A stretch of DNA of 64,000 bases from Dastarcus helophoroides (Eukaryota; Arthropoda; Insecta; Coleoptera; Bothrideridae). Shown here piece by piece: positions 1 to 11,270 of this stretch; the first letter of the stretch is position 1, and each line of letters starts with the position of its first letter. The position numbers and the translations under genes were made by a program. Under the pieces are notes generated by a model. It had not been told where the DNA came from. It searched no databases and saw only the letters and a program-made list of their open reading frames with translations. The stretch covers positions 12,449,629-12,513,628 of the forward strand of contig CM053327.1 in assembly GCA_028583605.1 (NCBI GenBank). The letters run 5' to 3'.

Positions 1-560
1 TTTCGACTTTTCAAAATTTCAATTTTTTAAAAATTAATCCTTAAATATGTCTATTTTTTTTGCAAACTTTAATTTTTCTCAAAGCCCGACATTATTTGAA
101 AGTGTGGATTTTTTTTTGAACTTTACCTCTATTTTTCAAAACTTCTACTTTTTTTGAATTTTTTTTTAAACTTTAAATGTTTATTTGTTGTAAGTATTAC
201 CGATTTATTAAAATGTTGATTTTTTAAAAATTTGGATTTTAAAATTTCCATTTTTTGTTCAAACTTCCTTCATCTTTCCAAACTTCTAATCTTTGCTGAA
301 AATCATGGCTTTTAAAAATTTCAGCCTTTTCTCAAAATTTAATATTTTTGGAAATTTTGATTCTTTCCAAAAATTTTAAACTTTTTTTTTTCGAATTATT
401 TTGAAACTTTTGTTTTAAAATACTTTCAAAATTTCTCTATTTTTGACTGTTTTGATTCCCCCTACTTTAAACCCAAGTTATAAATATTTATATTGCTATT
501 TTGTTATGTTGTAAAAGTACAATCTGTTATTTAAATTAGTAATTAAAAGCTTCATGCTAG
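1..560. repeat. Degenerate AT-rich quasi-repeat
   Basis: T-rich DNA in which short blocks such as 'aaatttc', 'aaaattttga' and 'gactttt' recur every 20 to 35 bases without an exact period. No protein-like frame is present. It is the first of many similar stretches in the window and is probably a very old, diverged simple or tandem repeat. Confidence 0.6.
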
Positions 561-1647
561 GAATAAATCTTTGAGTTATGTTTACCTATGCAGCAGGTAT
601 AAAATGACAATGCGGCTGATGTCTAATACTTCGTGATATATAGTCGACAGAAAATGGAAACCAAATTTATAGTCCGGGTAGGATAGATCCCTGAAATTGT
701 TCGTACGCACAAAAAATGAATAATGAACGTGATTTATGAAAATGAGAATTGCTTACGATCGTACGCCATCGAAATAAACGAAAAATTCCAATCGGAACGA
801 CGACCATCAAGCCATCGGTGAGTTTTCTCTCTCTAATTGGCTTACCTCGAAAAAACATCTCGTAAAAGGTAAACGAAGTGGAAGGTTATTGCGACTTCCT
901 TTAAAGCTACTTATAAGCTTGAAAAGCTTTGTTTTCATCTTTACTTGCATTATTTACTATATGCAATCGGAACTTATACGGACTTTTCCTAAATTCCTAT
1001 GAAAAAATTCACTTCGTCAATTCGGTTTTATTCCCTTCCTTGAAAATGAGTGTTTTCGTAGTTTCAGCAGCAGCTGCTCCTTTTATATTTATTTATAAGT
1101 CGGAAGCTGCAAAAGAAAGTCGTGTGCCTGCGTACAAAGTGTGTTGAAGAGGAAATGCCGCCAGCACACCCAGAGGAATCATCTGCATTGATTTAATTTC
1201 CAATTAGGAATTAAAACCAAGAAAAGGCAGCTGAATAATCGCCTTTTATGGCGGCTCTACCAGAAAAACTTCCATCCTGGCTAATTTCACGAGGTCTTTC
1301 AATGACAATGCATTAGGTATGTCGCACTGTTGGGAATGTTTCAAACATATCGATTACTGAAATATTCAGTTTGCACAAGTTCATCATTTCCTTTTCGAAG
1401 TTTATCAATGACTGCATAAGATCCTTTGTCTTGTGGAACGATATCAAAAAGGTCCTCTAATACTATACATTTTTATTGCATTTTTTATAAGCAATAATAT
1501 ACTGGACGTTCCATTAAAAAAATTATCTATGGACTTTTGAAAAATTTAGTGCTCTCTCTACTACGAGCACCTTGTCATATGTGACAACCTAAGGGATTAA
1601 AGATCTCCTTTGATCTAGGACTCTTAAGTTTTATTGTGTTAAACTAC
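561..1647. other. Higher-complexity non-coding stretch
   Basis: Base composition is more balanced than in the flanks and short frames exist on both strands, including a 63-codon minus frame ending near 667 and a 72-codon plus frame at 929-1147. None resembles a known protein. A GT-donor-like 'gag|gtaagc' occurs on the minus strand near 837-845, but no matching exon can be supported. It may be old host intron or intergenic DNA. Confidence 0.4.
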
Positions 1648-2005
1648 TGTAATAAAATATAGTTATAAAATGTGTATTAGTGTTTGTGTAATGAATTCTC
1701 TAGAAACATTTTATAATGGGAACCGGCCGCGAGAATGAATCATACGGCAGATAAGCGCTCTAGACGTTTCCGCAAGCGATAAGTCTTATCTGTACGTCCG
1801 TTCTAGAAACCGGAACGGCGCCTATAAATACGCGCTCGTCTCTCCGTTAGTCAATCAGTTAATTAAACAGTGAGTCAGTTGGTTAGTTAGCTAGTCATAT
1901 AGCCTGATAGTTAAGTGAATTAAAATTGTAGTGTTCCGAAATAAGTTGGAAATAAAGTGTTTACAATTCACGGAATTTTAATTTTCGAGCCTATAACGCG
2001 CAACA
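1648..2005 (+). mobile_element. Solo LTR, Ty3/Gypsy family A
   Basis: This 358-bp block starts TGTAATAAAATA and ends CGCGCAACA, giving the TG...CA ends of an LTR. It aligns along its length with the blocks at 4722-5095, 11271-11617 and 46973-47326; the last is the 3' LTR of a Gypsy element with pol. A TATA box (TATAAATA, 1823-1830) and a polyadenylation signal (AATAAA, 1951-1956) mark the U3/R/U5 layout on the plus strand. Flanks CTAC and CTAT could be a 4-bp target duplication with one change. No internal domain adjoins it, so it is a solo LTR left by LTR-LTR recombination. Confidence 0.85.
1823..1830 (+). promoter_or_regulatory. TATA box of solo LTR
   Basis: TATAAATA lies 175 bp into the LTR at the place where U3 promoters of Gypsy LTRs sit. 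The same octamer occurs at the equivalent place in the LTRs at 11271-11617 (11434-11441) and, on the minus strand, 46973-47326 (47140-47147). Confidence 0.7.
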
Positions 2006-3022
2006 CTATTTCTTAGTGCAGCATCGTTTAGCAGGATGGTGCAGGATCTTCCACTGTGTTCGTTTCCTGTATAACCTTTTTATTTATAAATGCCGAATGT
2101 TTTAATTTTTTGTCGAAATTCCTGGTCTTCCTAGAAATAATCACATTTTTCTCATACTTTAAAATCGAAACTTTCTAGCACTTAATTATTTTTTTGAATT
2201 TTTTATTTTATTTAAATAACGATTAATCAATAAATTATTTTTATTTTAGATTTTACACTCGAAAATCTCTTCTATGAATTTAATGTGTTTTTCTTATAAT
2301 TTCGACTTAAAAAGTGGAATTTAAATCTGGAAATTACGAAAGGATGTAACATTCAATTGATGACTGTTAAAAATAGTAGCAGTGAATGACTCTTTCAAAA
2401 TTCTAAGTTTACCAGCTTAACAATTTTCACTCCTTTTTTTAATGAACTGGAAATGTTGACCTTTTTTAGAGATTTTCACTTTCTTATTTCCTTATCGTCT
2501 GTCATCTCAAAATATGGACCATTTTTATACATACAGTTTATAGTTGAAAGTTTTCTCTTCTATTTTTTAATTAAACTGAAACTAAAAATATCGAAATTTT
2601 AATTTTTAAAGAAATTTTCAGTCAAGTTCCAAAGTTTTTTTTTTTTTATAAAATGCGACTATTTTTAATAAAATTTAACTTTTTCCTAGAAAGTTTCATA
2701 TATGTTGGTAATGTCGGCTTTTGATCAACTTATTTTTTTAATTTTGGCTTTTTTAATTCTCAAAATTCGCAAAACTTCGGTTTTTTTAGGAAATTAAAAT
2801 TTTTGTGTCGAATTTAGGGGTTTCAATTGGCAATTAATGATTTTTACCCCAAATTTACGACTTTCTAAATATAATATAATTTTCCTTCTTTCTGGAAATA
2901 TATTTTTAAATCGTTGACCTTAATTTAGACATTTTACTTTCAGTTTTCTTCTCTTTTTAATCTTAATTCTAAATTTAACCCATAAATGTATCTCACAATC
3001 AGGTTGATAACATAACATATTA
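2006..3022. repeat. Degenerate AT-rich quasi-repeat
   Basis: AT-rich DNA of the same style as 1-560, with recurring 'aaaatttc', 'gaaattt' and T-run blocks from about 2090 to 2990. No gene or structured element is visible. Confidence 0.5.
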
Positions 3023-3386
3023 TTGAAGTGAAAACTTCTTTAGGAGCGTTAAGCGACTTTTGATGAGGAAAACTAATAGTTTCGCGTTACCAACACGCTA
3101 ATTTTCATAGGCGATATGCTCTAATGTTTACAGTGAATAGGTCGTACAATGGAATTAAATTAAAAGACATGAATTCTGGGAAAAAATGATTTTCGGATTA
3201 GCGCAGTTAGCATTAGCGGGGTGTCGGATTACCGAAATTATGTAATTTCAAATTTTTAAACAAAGTTGAAATTTAAAGCTCCAAAATTTTGGAAACATAG
3301 GTACATGGCACTAGAACATGTCGGTAGTTCAAATTAACGTTATTGGTAAAGCGAATCCAACGCGCCTAAAGAAGTTTTCCCTTCAA
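3023..3386. mobile_element. MITE with TTGAAG termini
   Basis: The left end TTGAAGTGAAAACTTCTTTA and the right end, read on the other strand, TTGAAGGGAAAACTTCTTTA form terminal inverted repeats of about 30 bp with two or three mismatches. The element is about 364 bp and has no coding capacity. The left flank is TA, but no clean duplication remains on the right. It is probably a non-autonomous Tc1/mariner-type element; the superfamily is an inference from size and flanks. Confidence 0.65.
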
Positions 3387-4721
3387 AAAAATTAATGCCA
3401 CATTCATATCTATCATACTCATGCTTCTCTATTGTCTCTTACAATTAATGACATTATGATCAAAATACTCTGGTTAACAAACTCATTTTCAAGTTGCATT
3501 TATAAATTTTTTGATTATATTTACTGGGTATGGATATAGGAGTCGTTGAGCTTTTAAAATTTCTTATACAGTTTGTCGTGCAGTGGCTCGTGTCTATTAA
3601 GTGAGCCACTTTAGGCTGATTCAAAAATTTACATCAAGTGTGATACTGCTCGTACATTAGACATTTGAAATTGTCAACGATTAGAGCCGAGGGATGCATA
3701 ATTCTATGAATAATTCCAAAAGTTCATACGCCTAAAACCCAAAGGTAAATCGTCGATGGGTAGGACAGGTGGCGGTTTCTGTGAACAACCGCCGGACGTG
3801 CCGTCGAGTTATTTACGAGGACGGACGCTCAAATTCTTAATTGCTACATGAGCTTCGCATTCCGTGCTCGCCCGTGTTTCGATTAACCGACGATTCCGGC
3901 AAACTGTCGTCCCGCAAGAACCAAGTTTCGTCTTTTTCTTCGCAAAATGCGATCGTTTCTTGCTGGGAGCCAGATGCAGCGATACATTTAATTACAAGCT
4001 GTGGCTACGCTGATGCATATCTCGAGTGTAATTTCTAAAGCATGCTCTGCGGCATGCATAATGTCTTGATTGATTGAAAGAGATACCCCAAATGGGAATG
4101 CTCCAAAGCTGGGGAACGTGAATTCTATCGGTTCTTTGTAATCGAATTCGTTACATGGTGATCGAGAGGTGTTATGGGGCACTGTGTTTCCTAGTAAAAT
4201 GTGCTAGATATTCCCAAGATTTTCGATATTGATTTATTAGCGCTTTCTTTATATTGTCCTTCTATTGTCCTTTGGACATATTAAGATAATAACGAATTCT
4301 TTTGCATTGAAAGTTCGACAACTCTAACAGCTTTTAATGACTAAAAACCGAAACCCAGTGAGCAATCGAAAATGAAATTTAAAAGTGAAAATTAAAAAAA
4401 AAGCTGAAGTTTCGTGGTTTATAATATAAAGTTTTAACTTATTCCTTTTAAAAATCTGTTTGGTTTTTAAGCTGGATATTATTAGAAACACTGTTACCTT
4501 TTTGAAAAACTTTTTCCTTTTTGAAGAACTTTATCCTTTTTTTGAAGAACTTTGCTCTTTTATATATGAACATATGTTTTCTTCAAAAGACTTTATTGTG
4601 AAAAATGATGTTTTCCTTGGCTTTCGTTCTGTGTCTAGAGATCTTTGTAGTGTTATTAATGACTTTGTTATTTTTTTAAGAACTCCTTCATTATTTCTTA
4701 AGACGGCTATTTAAAAAATAT
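3387..4721. other. Non-coding stretch with a complex island
   Basis: The part at about 3560-4200 is richer in CpG and less repetitive than its surroundings. Overlapping 60-codon frames on opposite strands there do not resemble any protein I know. The rest, 4200-4720, is AT-rich with T-run and 'gaactttt' motifs. Nothing further is supported. Confidence 0.4.
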
Positions 4722-5095
4722 TGTTACGTGCTTATCGGTTCGATTGATTACACGTGATGGATTATATCCACTTTATTACTGAACTCAACTTGGATCACCA
4801 CAATTGAACAATTAACTCACTTATTATTAACTTCTACTAACTCACTAATTACACTGACTCTAACTGACTGACTTGAGGGAAAACTGACCGCCTTTTATAG
4901 TTTTGGCTCCCGGCTTCTAGAACTTTTCGGCAGGTAAGGCTTATCGTTTGCCGAAATTTCTGGAACGCTTATCTGCCGTTTGTTTCGTTATCGCGGCCGC
5001 TTTCCCCTTATCAGATCCTTCTAGAAACTTTTTTTATTTACTAAATTCTACAATTCTATTCTAAATTCTATTCCATCTATTTACATTGCGTTACA
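4722..5095 (-). mobile_element. Solo LTR, Ty3/Gypsy family A, minus orientation
   Basis: Read on the minus strand this 374-bp block begins TGTAACGCAATG and ends in CGTAACA. It shares the 'aacgcttatctgcc' and 'cttatcgtttgc' blocks with the other three LTRs of the family. It is bounded by an exact ATAT direct repeat (4718-4721 and 5096-5099), a 4-bp target duplication as expected for Gypsy integrase. CTATAAAA in the minus orientation (4893-4900) is its TATA box. No internal region adjoins it. Confidence 0.87.
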
Positions 5096-5933
5096 ATATT
5101 GATTTACTACGAAAAGTTTCGGGTTTTTTAAATGTTACCTTTTTGATACATTTATCCTGAATAAATAAGGTCTTTAGGAAATTTTAAAAATTTTAACCTT
5201 TCTTCAGAATTAATGTTCTGAAGATAAAAAAAGGAATATTACAGTTTAAAGCCAAAACATTTAGCATATAAATTTTAAAATATGGGTCATATTTTCAATA
5301 AGAAATTTAAGTTTTTCTTTCTAAAAACTTCAGTATAAGTTAAATAATTTTAAGCAATCAATCGAAACTTTGGCAATTTAGACAAAAAAGTCAAAGATAT
5401 TTAGGTTTAAATTATTTGAAAAGATATTAAACATTTTGAAAAACCAATACAATAAATTACAATGAATTCCTCAAATTTAGCCTGTTTTCGAATTCAATTT
5501 TAAAACTTCGATTGCAAATTCGTTTATTTAATTTTTTCCAAATAGTTCAAGCTAAAATTTGGTTCAAAGTGTAAAATTTTAGGAAACAACCGAAATTTCA
5601 AGAATACTGTAAATTAAAATGAAATTTCAAACCTTGATAACATTTTTATATTAAACTCTGAGAAATTCTGATATTTTAAAAAAAAATCGAATTTTAAAAT
5701 TTAAAAATCCCAAGTTTAAACTCCAAATATTCAGTTCTGAAAAAAAAAACAATAAATTTTAATAAATAAAAGTGAAGTTTAAATACAAAATTTTGAGAAA
5801 ACTGTCAAAATTTTGAGAAAAATATATGAAACAAATTCTGACATTTTTTGAGCGCACTTATTTTGAAAAATTTGAATTATTTCAAATATACGACTTTTTA
5901 ATCTAAAATTTAAAAGTGCAAAATTTCTTTTGA
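5096..5933. repeat. Degenerate AT-rich quasi-repeat
   Basis: A-rich DNA with recurrent 'aaattttgag' and 'gaaattttaaa' blocks and no protein-like frame. It leads directly into the 409-bp tandem duplication. Confidence 0.5.
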
Positions 5934-6751
5934 GAGATTATTTAAAAATAATTTCGTTTTTTGTTGAATTTTTCACTTTGGCTCAAAATTTAATTTTTTT
6001 CTAAAAAATATGAAAAACTTGTTAACTTTTTTGTAAAGTTCTGTGCTAAAACAAAATAAATTTTACTCCTTGGCATTTTGAGAATAGATAAAATTTAAAA
6101 AAATTTCGAAGTTCATGTAAAAAGGCTTCTTAATATTTTTACTTTTATTTAGGAACTGAAAATTCAACATGTTTTTTCTTTAAATTTTACTTGAAACTTC
6201 AAAGTTATAGATAAAGTGAAACTTTTGAAACAATTTTTGATAATAAATTTGTTTTTTTAAAATTTTATCCCTTCCCTCTTTATCATTCAGATTTGCAATT
6301 TTAATAATATTTTTCAAAAATACAGACTTTAATTTTTTTTAGGAGATTCTTTAAAAATAATTTCGTTTTTTGTTGAATTTTTCACTTTGGCTGAAAATTT
6401 AGTTTTTTTCTAAAAAATATGAAAAACTTGTTAACTTTTTTGTAAAGTTCTGTGCTAGAACAAAATAAATTTTACTCCTTGGCATTTTGAGAATAGATAA
6501 AATTTAAAAAAATTTCGAAGTTCATGTAAAAAGGCTTCTTAATATTTTTACTTTTATTTAGTAACTGAAAATTCAACATATTTTTTCTTTAAATTTTACT
6601 TGAAACTTCAAAGTTATAGATAAAGTGAAACTTTTGAAACAATTTTTGATAATAAATTTGTTTTTTTTAAATTTTATCCCTTCCCTCTTTATCATTCAGA
6701 TTTGCAATTTTAATAATATTTTTCAATAATACAGAATTTAATTTTTTTTAG
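5934..6751. repeat. 409-bp tandem duplication
   Basis: Two head-to-tail copies of a 409-bp AT-rich unit occupy about 5934-6342 and 6343-6751. Anchors 'ggcattttgagaatag' (6072 and 6481), 'ttccctctt' (6272 and 6681) and 'ggag' (6342 and 6751) are all exactly 409 bases apart. I count fewer than ten differences between the copies, so the duplication is young compared with the surrounding DNA. Neither copy encodes a protein. Confidence 0.9.
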
Positions 6752-8480
6752 GAGAACCCATAAAATATGTTAGCGATATGTTTTAAACATAATATGACTT
6801 TTTTCCAAAATATTCATCTTTAGTTTGTACATCTCGATTTTTTTTGAAATTTTGAGTCTTAATTAAAAATTTTATGGAAAATCATGAGTTTATATTTAAA
6901 CTTTTTATGGAGACCCATTAATTAACCTTTTGCTTTAAAGTAAAGTTCAAATTTTCTCGATAAATTGGAAATTTTGACATTTTTTAATTAAAATTTGGAT
7001 ATTTTCTTCGATATTTGGAACCAAAATTCAAAAATAAGTAAACAATTAAAGGTGATATTATGAGAAAAAAATTGCCAACAATTCTAGAAAAAAACAAAAG
7101 TACTTAAATCTTCTATAAAAAATTTGAATGACAAATTTTCCAGAAATGTATGGCGAAATTTATATTGTAAAGAACTTTGAAAAAAAAGTGATAAGTTGCA
7201 AGTTACATCCAAAATTTTTCTTAAAAAAAAAGTAGAAATTTCGATAAACATTTTAGCTTCACGAAAAATTCGAACTTCGTAAAATTTCCAGGAACAGGAA
7301 TAAACAAGTTTAAATTGTATGTTGCTAGGAAAAAAGTAAAATATCTTATAATAGACGAAAATTTGACGTTAAGGCTCAAAAATAAACCCGAAAAAAATGG
7401 AAATATCGAATTAACGTTGAAATTCAGAAAAAAACCCAAATGTTTAAGTAAACACGCAAACATTATTAGTTTAAAAGGGGGACTCTTCTGAAACAAATCC
7501 CGTTTTAGATATTTTCCACATAAATTTTGCAAACACAGGATGCTTTTGAAGCCCCCGTTTTGATATATTTAAAAATATGAAGTGATAGAGATGTAAAAGC
7601 CTGTCATTGAAATCTACAGGAGCAAACAATGTTGACTTTCTGTTAATGTTTATATCAAAAATATTACATTCGTATCGATTTAAAATAAAATATGTCTTAT
7701 ATTAGGTAGAATACGTCTGATGTCTTAATTTTTTACACTTTGGAAGGTCTGAACTTTTTTGGGATCCGACCTACCCCTTAGTCCCATCAAGGTCGGATTA
7801 AAGGAGTTCTACTTAATTAGATTTACATAAAGATATTTTTTCTTGAAATTTCAGATTTCGAAATTACATATAAAATTTCAAGAATTAAATGCAAATGGTT
7901 TAAATGTGCAAAAAGAAGTGTAAGAAAATGTCGAAATGTCGAGAAAATCAAGTATTAAAAGCTTTAGAAATACAAATTTCAAAAAAAAGTTGAAAATTTA
8001 AATTAAAAGATGAAATTTCGAAAAAAAAATCGAAAACTTTTACAAAATTTAATTTCCAATCGAAGGTGAAGGTGAAGATGTTCTTAAACATGGATTAGGC
8101 AATATTTTATGTGCCCCAATATCATTGTTTTTAGAAAATCGATAAACATTGTTTATGCCTTGGGGTAAAAGTTATGTTTTCGTGAGCGCTTGTTTAATTA
8201 TTCTATTTACTATTTAACGATATCTCAATGAATTCTTTTTACCACCGTAAATATGTATTTTAAGAATGGAAATCTCCTTGCACAGAAAAAAATGCGTATA
8301 AAACTTTTGATGAATGTGATTGATTCCTTTGGAACCTTGCAACACCAAGACAAATCAAACTGTTATTAAAATTTCAAAATTTGGAACCGATTTTTAGGTA
8401 GTGAGTCTCTTCACTACAGAAAACCAAGACAAATAAACCTCTAGGCGTATATCCCAAATAAATATCAAAACAAAATTTAC
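6752..8480. other. AT-rich DNA, probable intron of the transporter gene
   Basis: This stretch follows the splice donor of the transporter's second exon on the minus strand, so it is likely intronic. It is mostly AT-rich quasi-repeat; a 103-codon minus frame at 7221-7532 is F/L/K-rich and not protein-like. A short inverted repeat (ATCCGACCT...AGGTCGGAT, about 7763-7798) is the only structured item seen. No further exon is recognised. Confidence 0.45.
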
Positions 8481-8790
8481 CTGCTGGATAGATTGGTTCT
8501 ACGTGAAACTTGAAAGCCGCAGTAGATACCAACTGAGAGCACGACAGCTGAAACCCATGGTTGATAACGTGCACCATCATCGCGCAAACCGTAATGATCC
8601 ATCCCCATCCGCCTTCCGGATAATAGTGTCGACACAGTAACCTTCTCGCTTGAATCTATAAATTCGATACTGTTCCCTGATGAACGTTAACGTCCGCGAA
8701 ACTTACCTTCGCCGCTGGTTGTTGCGCCTGTTCTGGAGGCGTCGCGCCAGCCAGCAACGGCCAACTTTGGGCACGAGACAACGAGGACAT
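8481..8790 (-). CDS. Monocarboxylate-transporter-like MFS protein, first two coding exons
   Basis: This is the 5' end of a host gene read from 8790 downwards. Exon 1 (8707-8790, 28 codons) begins with an ATG preceded by an in-frame stop further upstream and ends AAG|GTAAGT. A 51-bp GT...AG intron (8656-8706) is phase 0 on both sides. Exon 2 (8481-8655) continues in frame and ends at the donor G|GTAAAT. The joined product has a polar N-terminus and then EGGWGW at residues 42-47, leading into a hydrophobic helix at about 47-72. PDGGWGW-type motifs before helix 1 are the hallmark of SLC16 monocarboxylate transporters, 12-helix plasma-membrane carriers of lactate, pyruvate and similar acids; insects have many paralogues, so the substrate cannot be given. 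Helices 2-12 are absent and must lie at lower coordinates. The 51-bp intron is very short, so an alternative first exon is possible. Confidence 0.75.
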
Positions 8791-9240
8791 ACCGGCGAGC
8801 TTTCTTCGCGCACTTTGTCGACATTAAGTCCGAATTTTTAAGCGTTTTACTGCAAATTGGTCAGAGGACGGTTGGTGACCGTCGCGATCGCGTTTCATTA
8901 TTTCGTTGAAATTTTACAGCTTCGGCGTCGATAATTAAATTCTGGAAAAATTCTCGACGGAATTAAGTGGATTTTTAGAGGCCACTAAAGCCCGATTACG
9001 GCCGCTATATCATCGTTTAAAGCACAAATATTAGCGTTTAAATGACAGTAATTGGTCGTGTTTGGGGTTTCTTTTTTTTTCGATTGCTCAAGTTCTCTTT
9101 GTGCTGGTAAGACTGTAAAAACGGATGCGCAAGGACATAAAAGTCCGGGGTGTCGTAAAATTCGGGAGTAATTTATATCGGCGTGAATTTAGCGCTTTCA
9201 TTCGAAAAGATTGCATACGGATGGCGCATGGTGACAATAA
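8791..9240 (-). promoter_or_regulatory. Probable promoter and 5' UTR of the transporter gene
   Basis: This block directly upstream of the transporter start codon is distinctly richer in G, C and CpG than the neighbouring DNA, with runs such as 'gaccgtcgcgatcgcg'. No TATA box is obvious. Its place and composition suggest a CpG-containing housekeeping-type promoter with the 5' UTR in the part nearest 8790; the start of transcription cannot be fixed by eye. Confidence 0.45.
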
Positions 9241-9730
9241 GGCGCAAGTTACAGAAAGTGCTGTAACTAGTTTTTTAAGATTTCCTTAGATCCAGAAATT
9301 AAATTAAAACTCGCCAAATTATGTCTAAATCTGAAAACTTTAAACCAACTAAATTGTTGTGGACAAATTTTTTGAAAATTTAAAAGTAAAAAGATATATA
9401 TCAATTTTAAACTGATACATTCAAAAAAAAATTCAAAATTGTTACTTTAAAATACATTTAAATGTGTTTAAAGATTTCTCCTTTTTTTTTAGAAATTTTA
9501 AGTTTAGGTTTCAACTTTTAGTTTTTATATAAAATTTTCATGTTTCCATTTTTATTTGCTTACCCCAAATTACATATAAAATTTAAATTTTATGGTTAGG
9601 GTTATTTAGTTCTGAAATGTTGAGTTTTTTTCTGGAATTTCTGCTTTTTTTCAAGAGATTTAAATTTGGATGTTAAACTTCTAATTCCTGAGGCGGAATC
9701 ACACCAATAAAAAATTTATGTTGTATTTAG
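9241..9730. repeat. AT-rich quasi-repeat
   Basis: AT-rich DNA with 'tttaaaattt' and 'gaaattttaag' blocks of the kind seen elsewhere in the window. No gene is visible. Confidence 0.45.
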
Positions 9731-9732
9731 TA

Positions 9733-9762
9733 TGAGGGTAAATTAAATATGAACCGGAATTT
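9733..9762 (+). repeat. Mariner left inverted repeat
   Basis: This 30-bp terminal repeat pairs with 10855-10884 with about five differences. The outermost two bases (TG instead of CC) have changed, so transposase binding or cleavage at this end is probably impaired. Confidence 0.85.
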
Positions 9763-9886
9763 CTATCATGTCGCCATGAGGGCGTCGGAAGTGTGCGCAT
9801 ACTCTTAAACAGGTTAGATAGGGATATCACGTGACTTCCTGCGCTCGAATGAATTCCGTTCTCTCCGTTCGTCAGGTGTAAATTCA

Positions 9887-10842
9887 ATGAGTGAGCAAGA
9901 GGTTCATCCGCACGTTGCGTAGCGCATTATAATTAAATTTCTTGCTGTTGAAGCTGTAAATCCCGCCAAAATTATTCATAGACTAGAAGCACAGTTTCGG
10001 GATACTTGTTTGAATAAAACTAAAGTGTATGAATGACATAGAAAATTTTTGGAAGGACGAACTCAAGTTGAAAATGAACCCCATGTCCGTCGTCCTCAGA
10101 CCAGCGTGACTGCGGACAAGATTAACGCTGTTCATCGCCATTTAACTGTTGGTGAAATTGCAGCTCAGATAGGGATAAGCTTTGGGAGTGCTCAATCCAT
10201 AATTACAGATGAGCTGGGGTTTAGAAAAATTTCTGCCAGGTGGGTACCTCGTCTTTTGACTGAAAAACAGAAACAACAACGTTTGGAGATTGGTCAGCAC
10301 CATCTTGGACGTTTTCAATGTAAAGGTGATAGTTTTTTGCAACATATCGTTACGCGTGATGCGAGTCCACCATTACACCCCTGAATCTAAAACAGCAAGC
10401 ATGGAGTGAAGAAGAAAGGAGGAATGTGCACACGTCAAGGCAAAAACTCTCTTCTCAGTTGGACAGGTTTTTGCGACACTGTTTTGGAATTTTAAAAGAG
10501 TTGTGAACATGGATTTTCTGCATGAACGTCGTACGGTTAATGCTGCCTACTACCGCCAGCTATTGGACGAAGCAAAACGTCAGAAATGTATTTTTGCTTC
10601 ACGAAAATGCTCGCCCCCACTCAGCCAATCTCACATATCAAAAATTAGAGGAAGTGCATTGGGCAACATTAGAACGCCCTCCTTATAGTCCCGACTTATC
10701 ACCATGCGATTATCAGATGTTTGGGCCACTGAAAGAAGCTCTAGAAAGTGAGCGATTCCATGATGATGCTACTGTTAAGATATTTATGCGCAATTGGCCG
10801 CTTCCTTTTTTTATGAAGGTGGCATTAAAACACTACCAATAA
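9887..10842 (+). pseudogene. Mariner transposase pseudogene
   Basis: The frame begins ATG at 9887 and encodes a mariner transposase: an N-terminal helix-turn-helix region, the linker that resembles RWVPRLLTEKQKQQR, then the catalytic domain. It is broken by TAG at 9920, TGA at 10034 (in place of a tryptophan), a frameshift near 10350, TGA at 10407 and a second frameshift near 10587. The first catalytic Asp (VTRD) is present. The second, in the HDNARPH motif, is Glu here (10603-10605). The third, in SPDLSPCDYQ, is kept (10708-10710). Exactly 34 residues separate the second and third positions, which gives DD34D. No active enzyme can be made. Confidence 0.93.
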
Positions 10843-10854
10843 ATTTTTAAAAAC

Positions 10855-10884
10855 AAATTTCGGTTCACATTTGATTTACCCTGG
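10855..10884 (-). repeat. Mariner right inverted repeat
   Basis: Inverted relative to 9733-9762, ending in CCTGG before the TA target duplication at 10885-10886. It keeps the usual mariner-type CCAGGG outer end. Confidence 0.85.
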
Positions 10885-11270
10885 TATTTGATACAAAGTT
10901 GCTCATATGCGCCGACAATTAATGATGTGAACTGTGTGTCTCATAGAAATTCCCGTAATAATTTGTATATGGCGCACAATCCACATCAACAAATTTGTGT
11001 CAGATATGACGTATAACATAATATTTATATTGGTGCAGTCCCACTTTACTTTAAATTCTAATTGTTTAAGAACTTTGATAATTGAAAATTGAAAACTTAA
11101 GTAACCTACCGCTGACCATCCTAGAAGGCTACACTATAAAATCTGAGTATTTTTTTCATAAATATTTCAAGAAAAATCTGACATTGGATAATAAAACACT
11201 ATCAAATTAGAGTTGATTAGAAATGTCGATCTTTTCTAGTTTTTTTTTCAAACTTAGATCTTGAAAATAT
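10885..11270. other. Unremarkable AT-rich spacer
   Basis: No frame, repeat boundary or structured element is visible between the mariner and the next LTR. Confidence 0.4.

Larger units (their letters stand above)
9733..10884 (+). mobile_element. Mariner transposon (DD34D), degenerate but end-to-end
   Basis: The left end TGAGGGTAAATTAAATATGA and the right end, read inverted, CCAGGGTAAATCAAATGTGA are the about 30-bp inverted repeats of a mariner element. TA dinucleotides flank both ends (9731-9732 and 10885-10886), the expected target duplication. The 1152-bp element is close to the usual 1.3 kb, and its single gene fills most of it. It is a complete but inactive copy. Confidence 0.93.

Noticed and set aside
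4738..4750. tRNA B-box-like 'ggttcgattg'
   Set aside because: It is part of the conserved end of the LTR at 4722-5095; no cloverleaf can be drawn around it.
7221..7532. 103-codon minus frame
   Set aside because: Very F/L/K/N-rich, within AT-rich quasi-repeat and inside the probable transporter intron; expected by chance.
10142..10345. 67-codon minus frame
   Set aside because: Antisense shadow of the mariner transposase.
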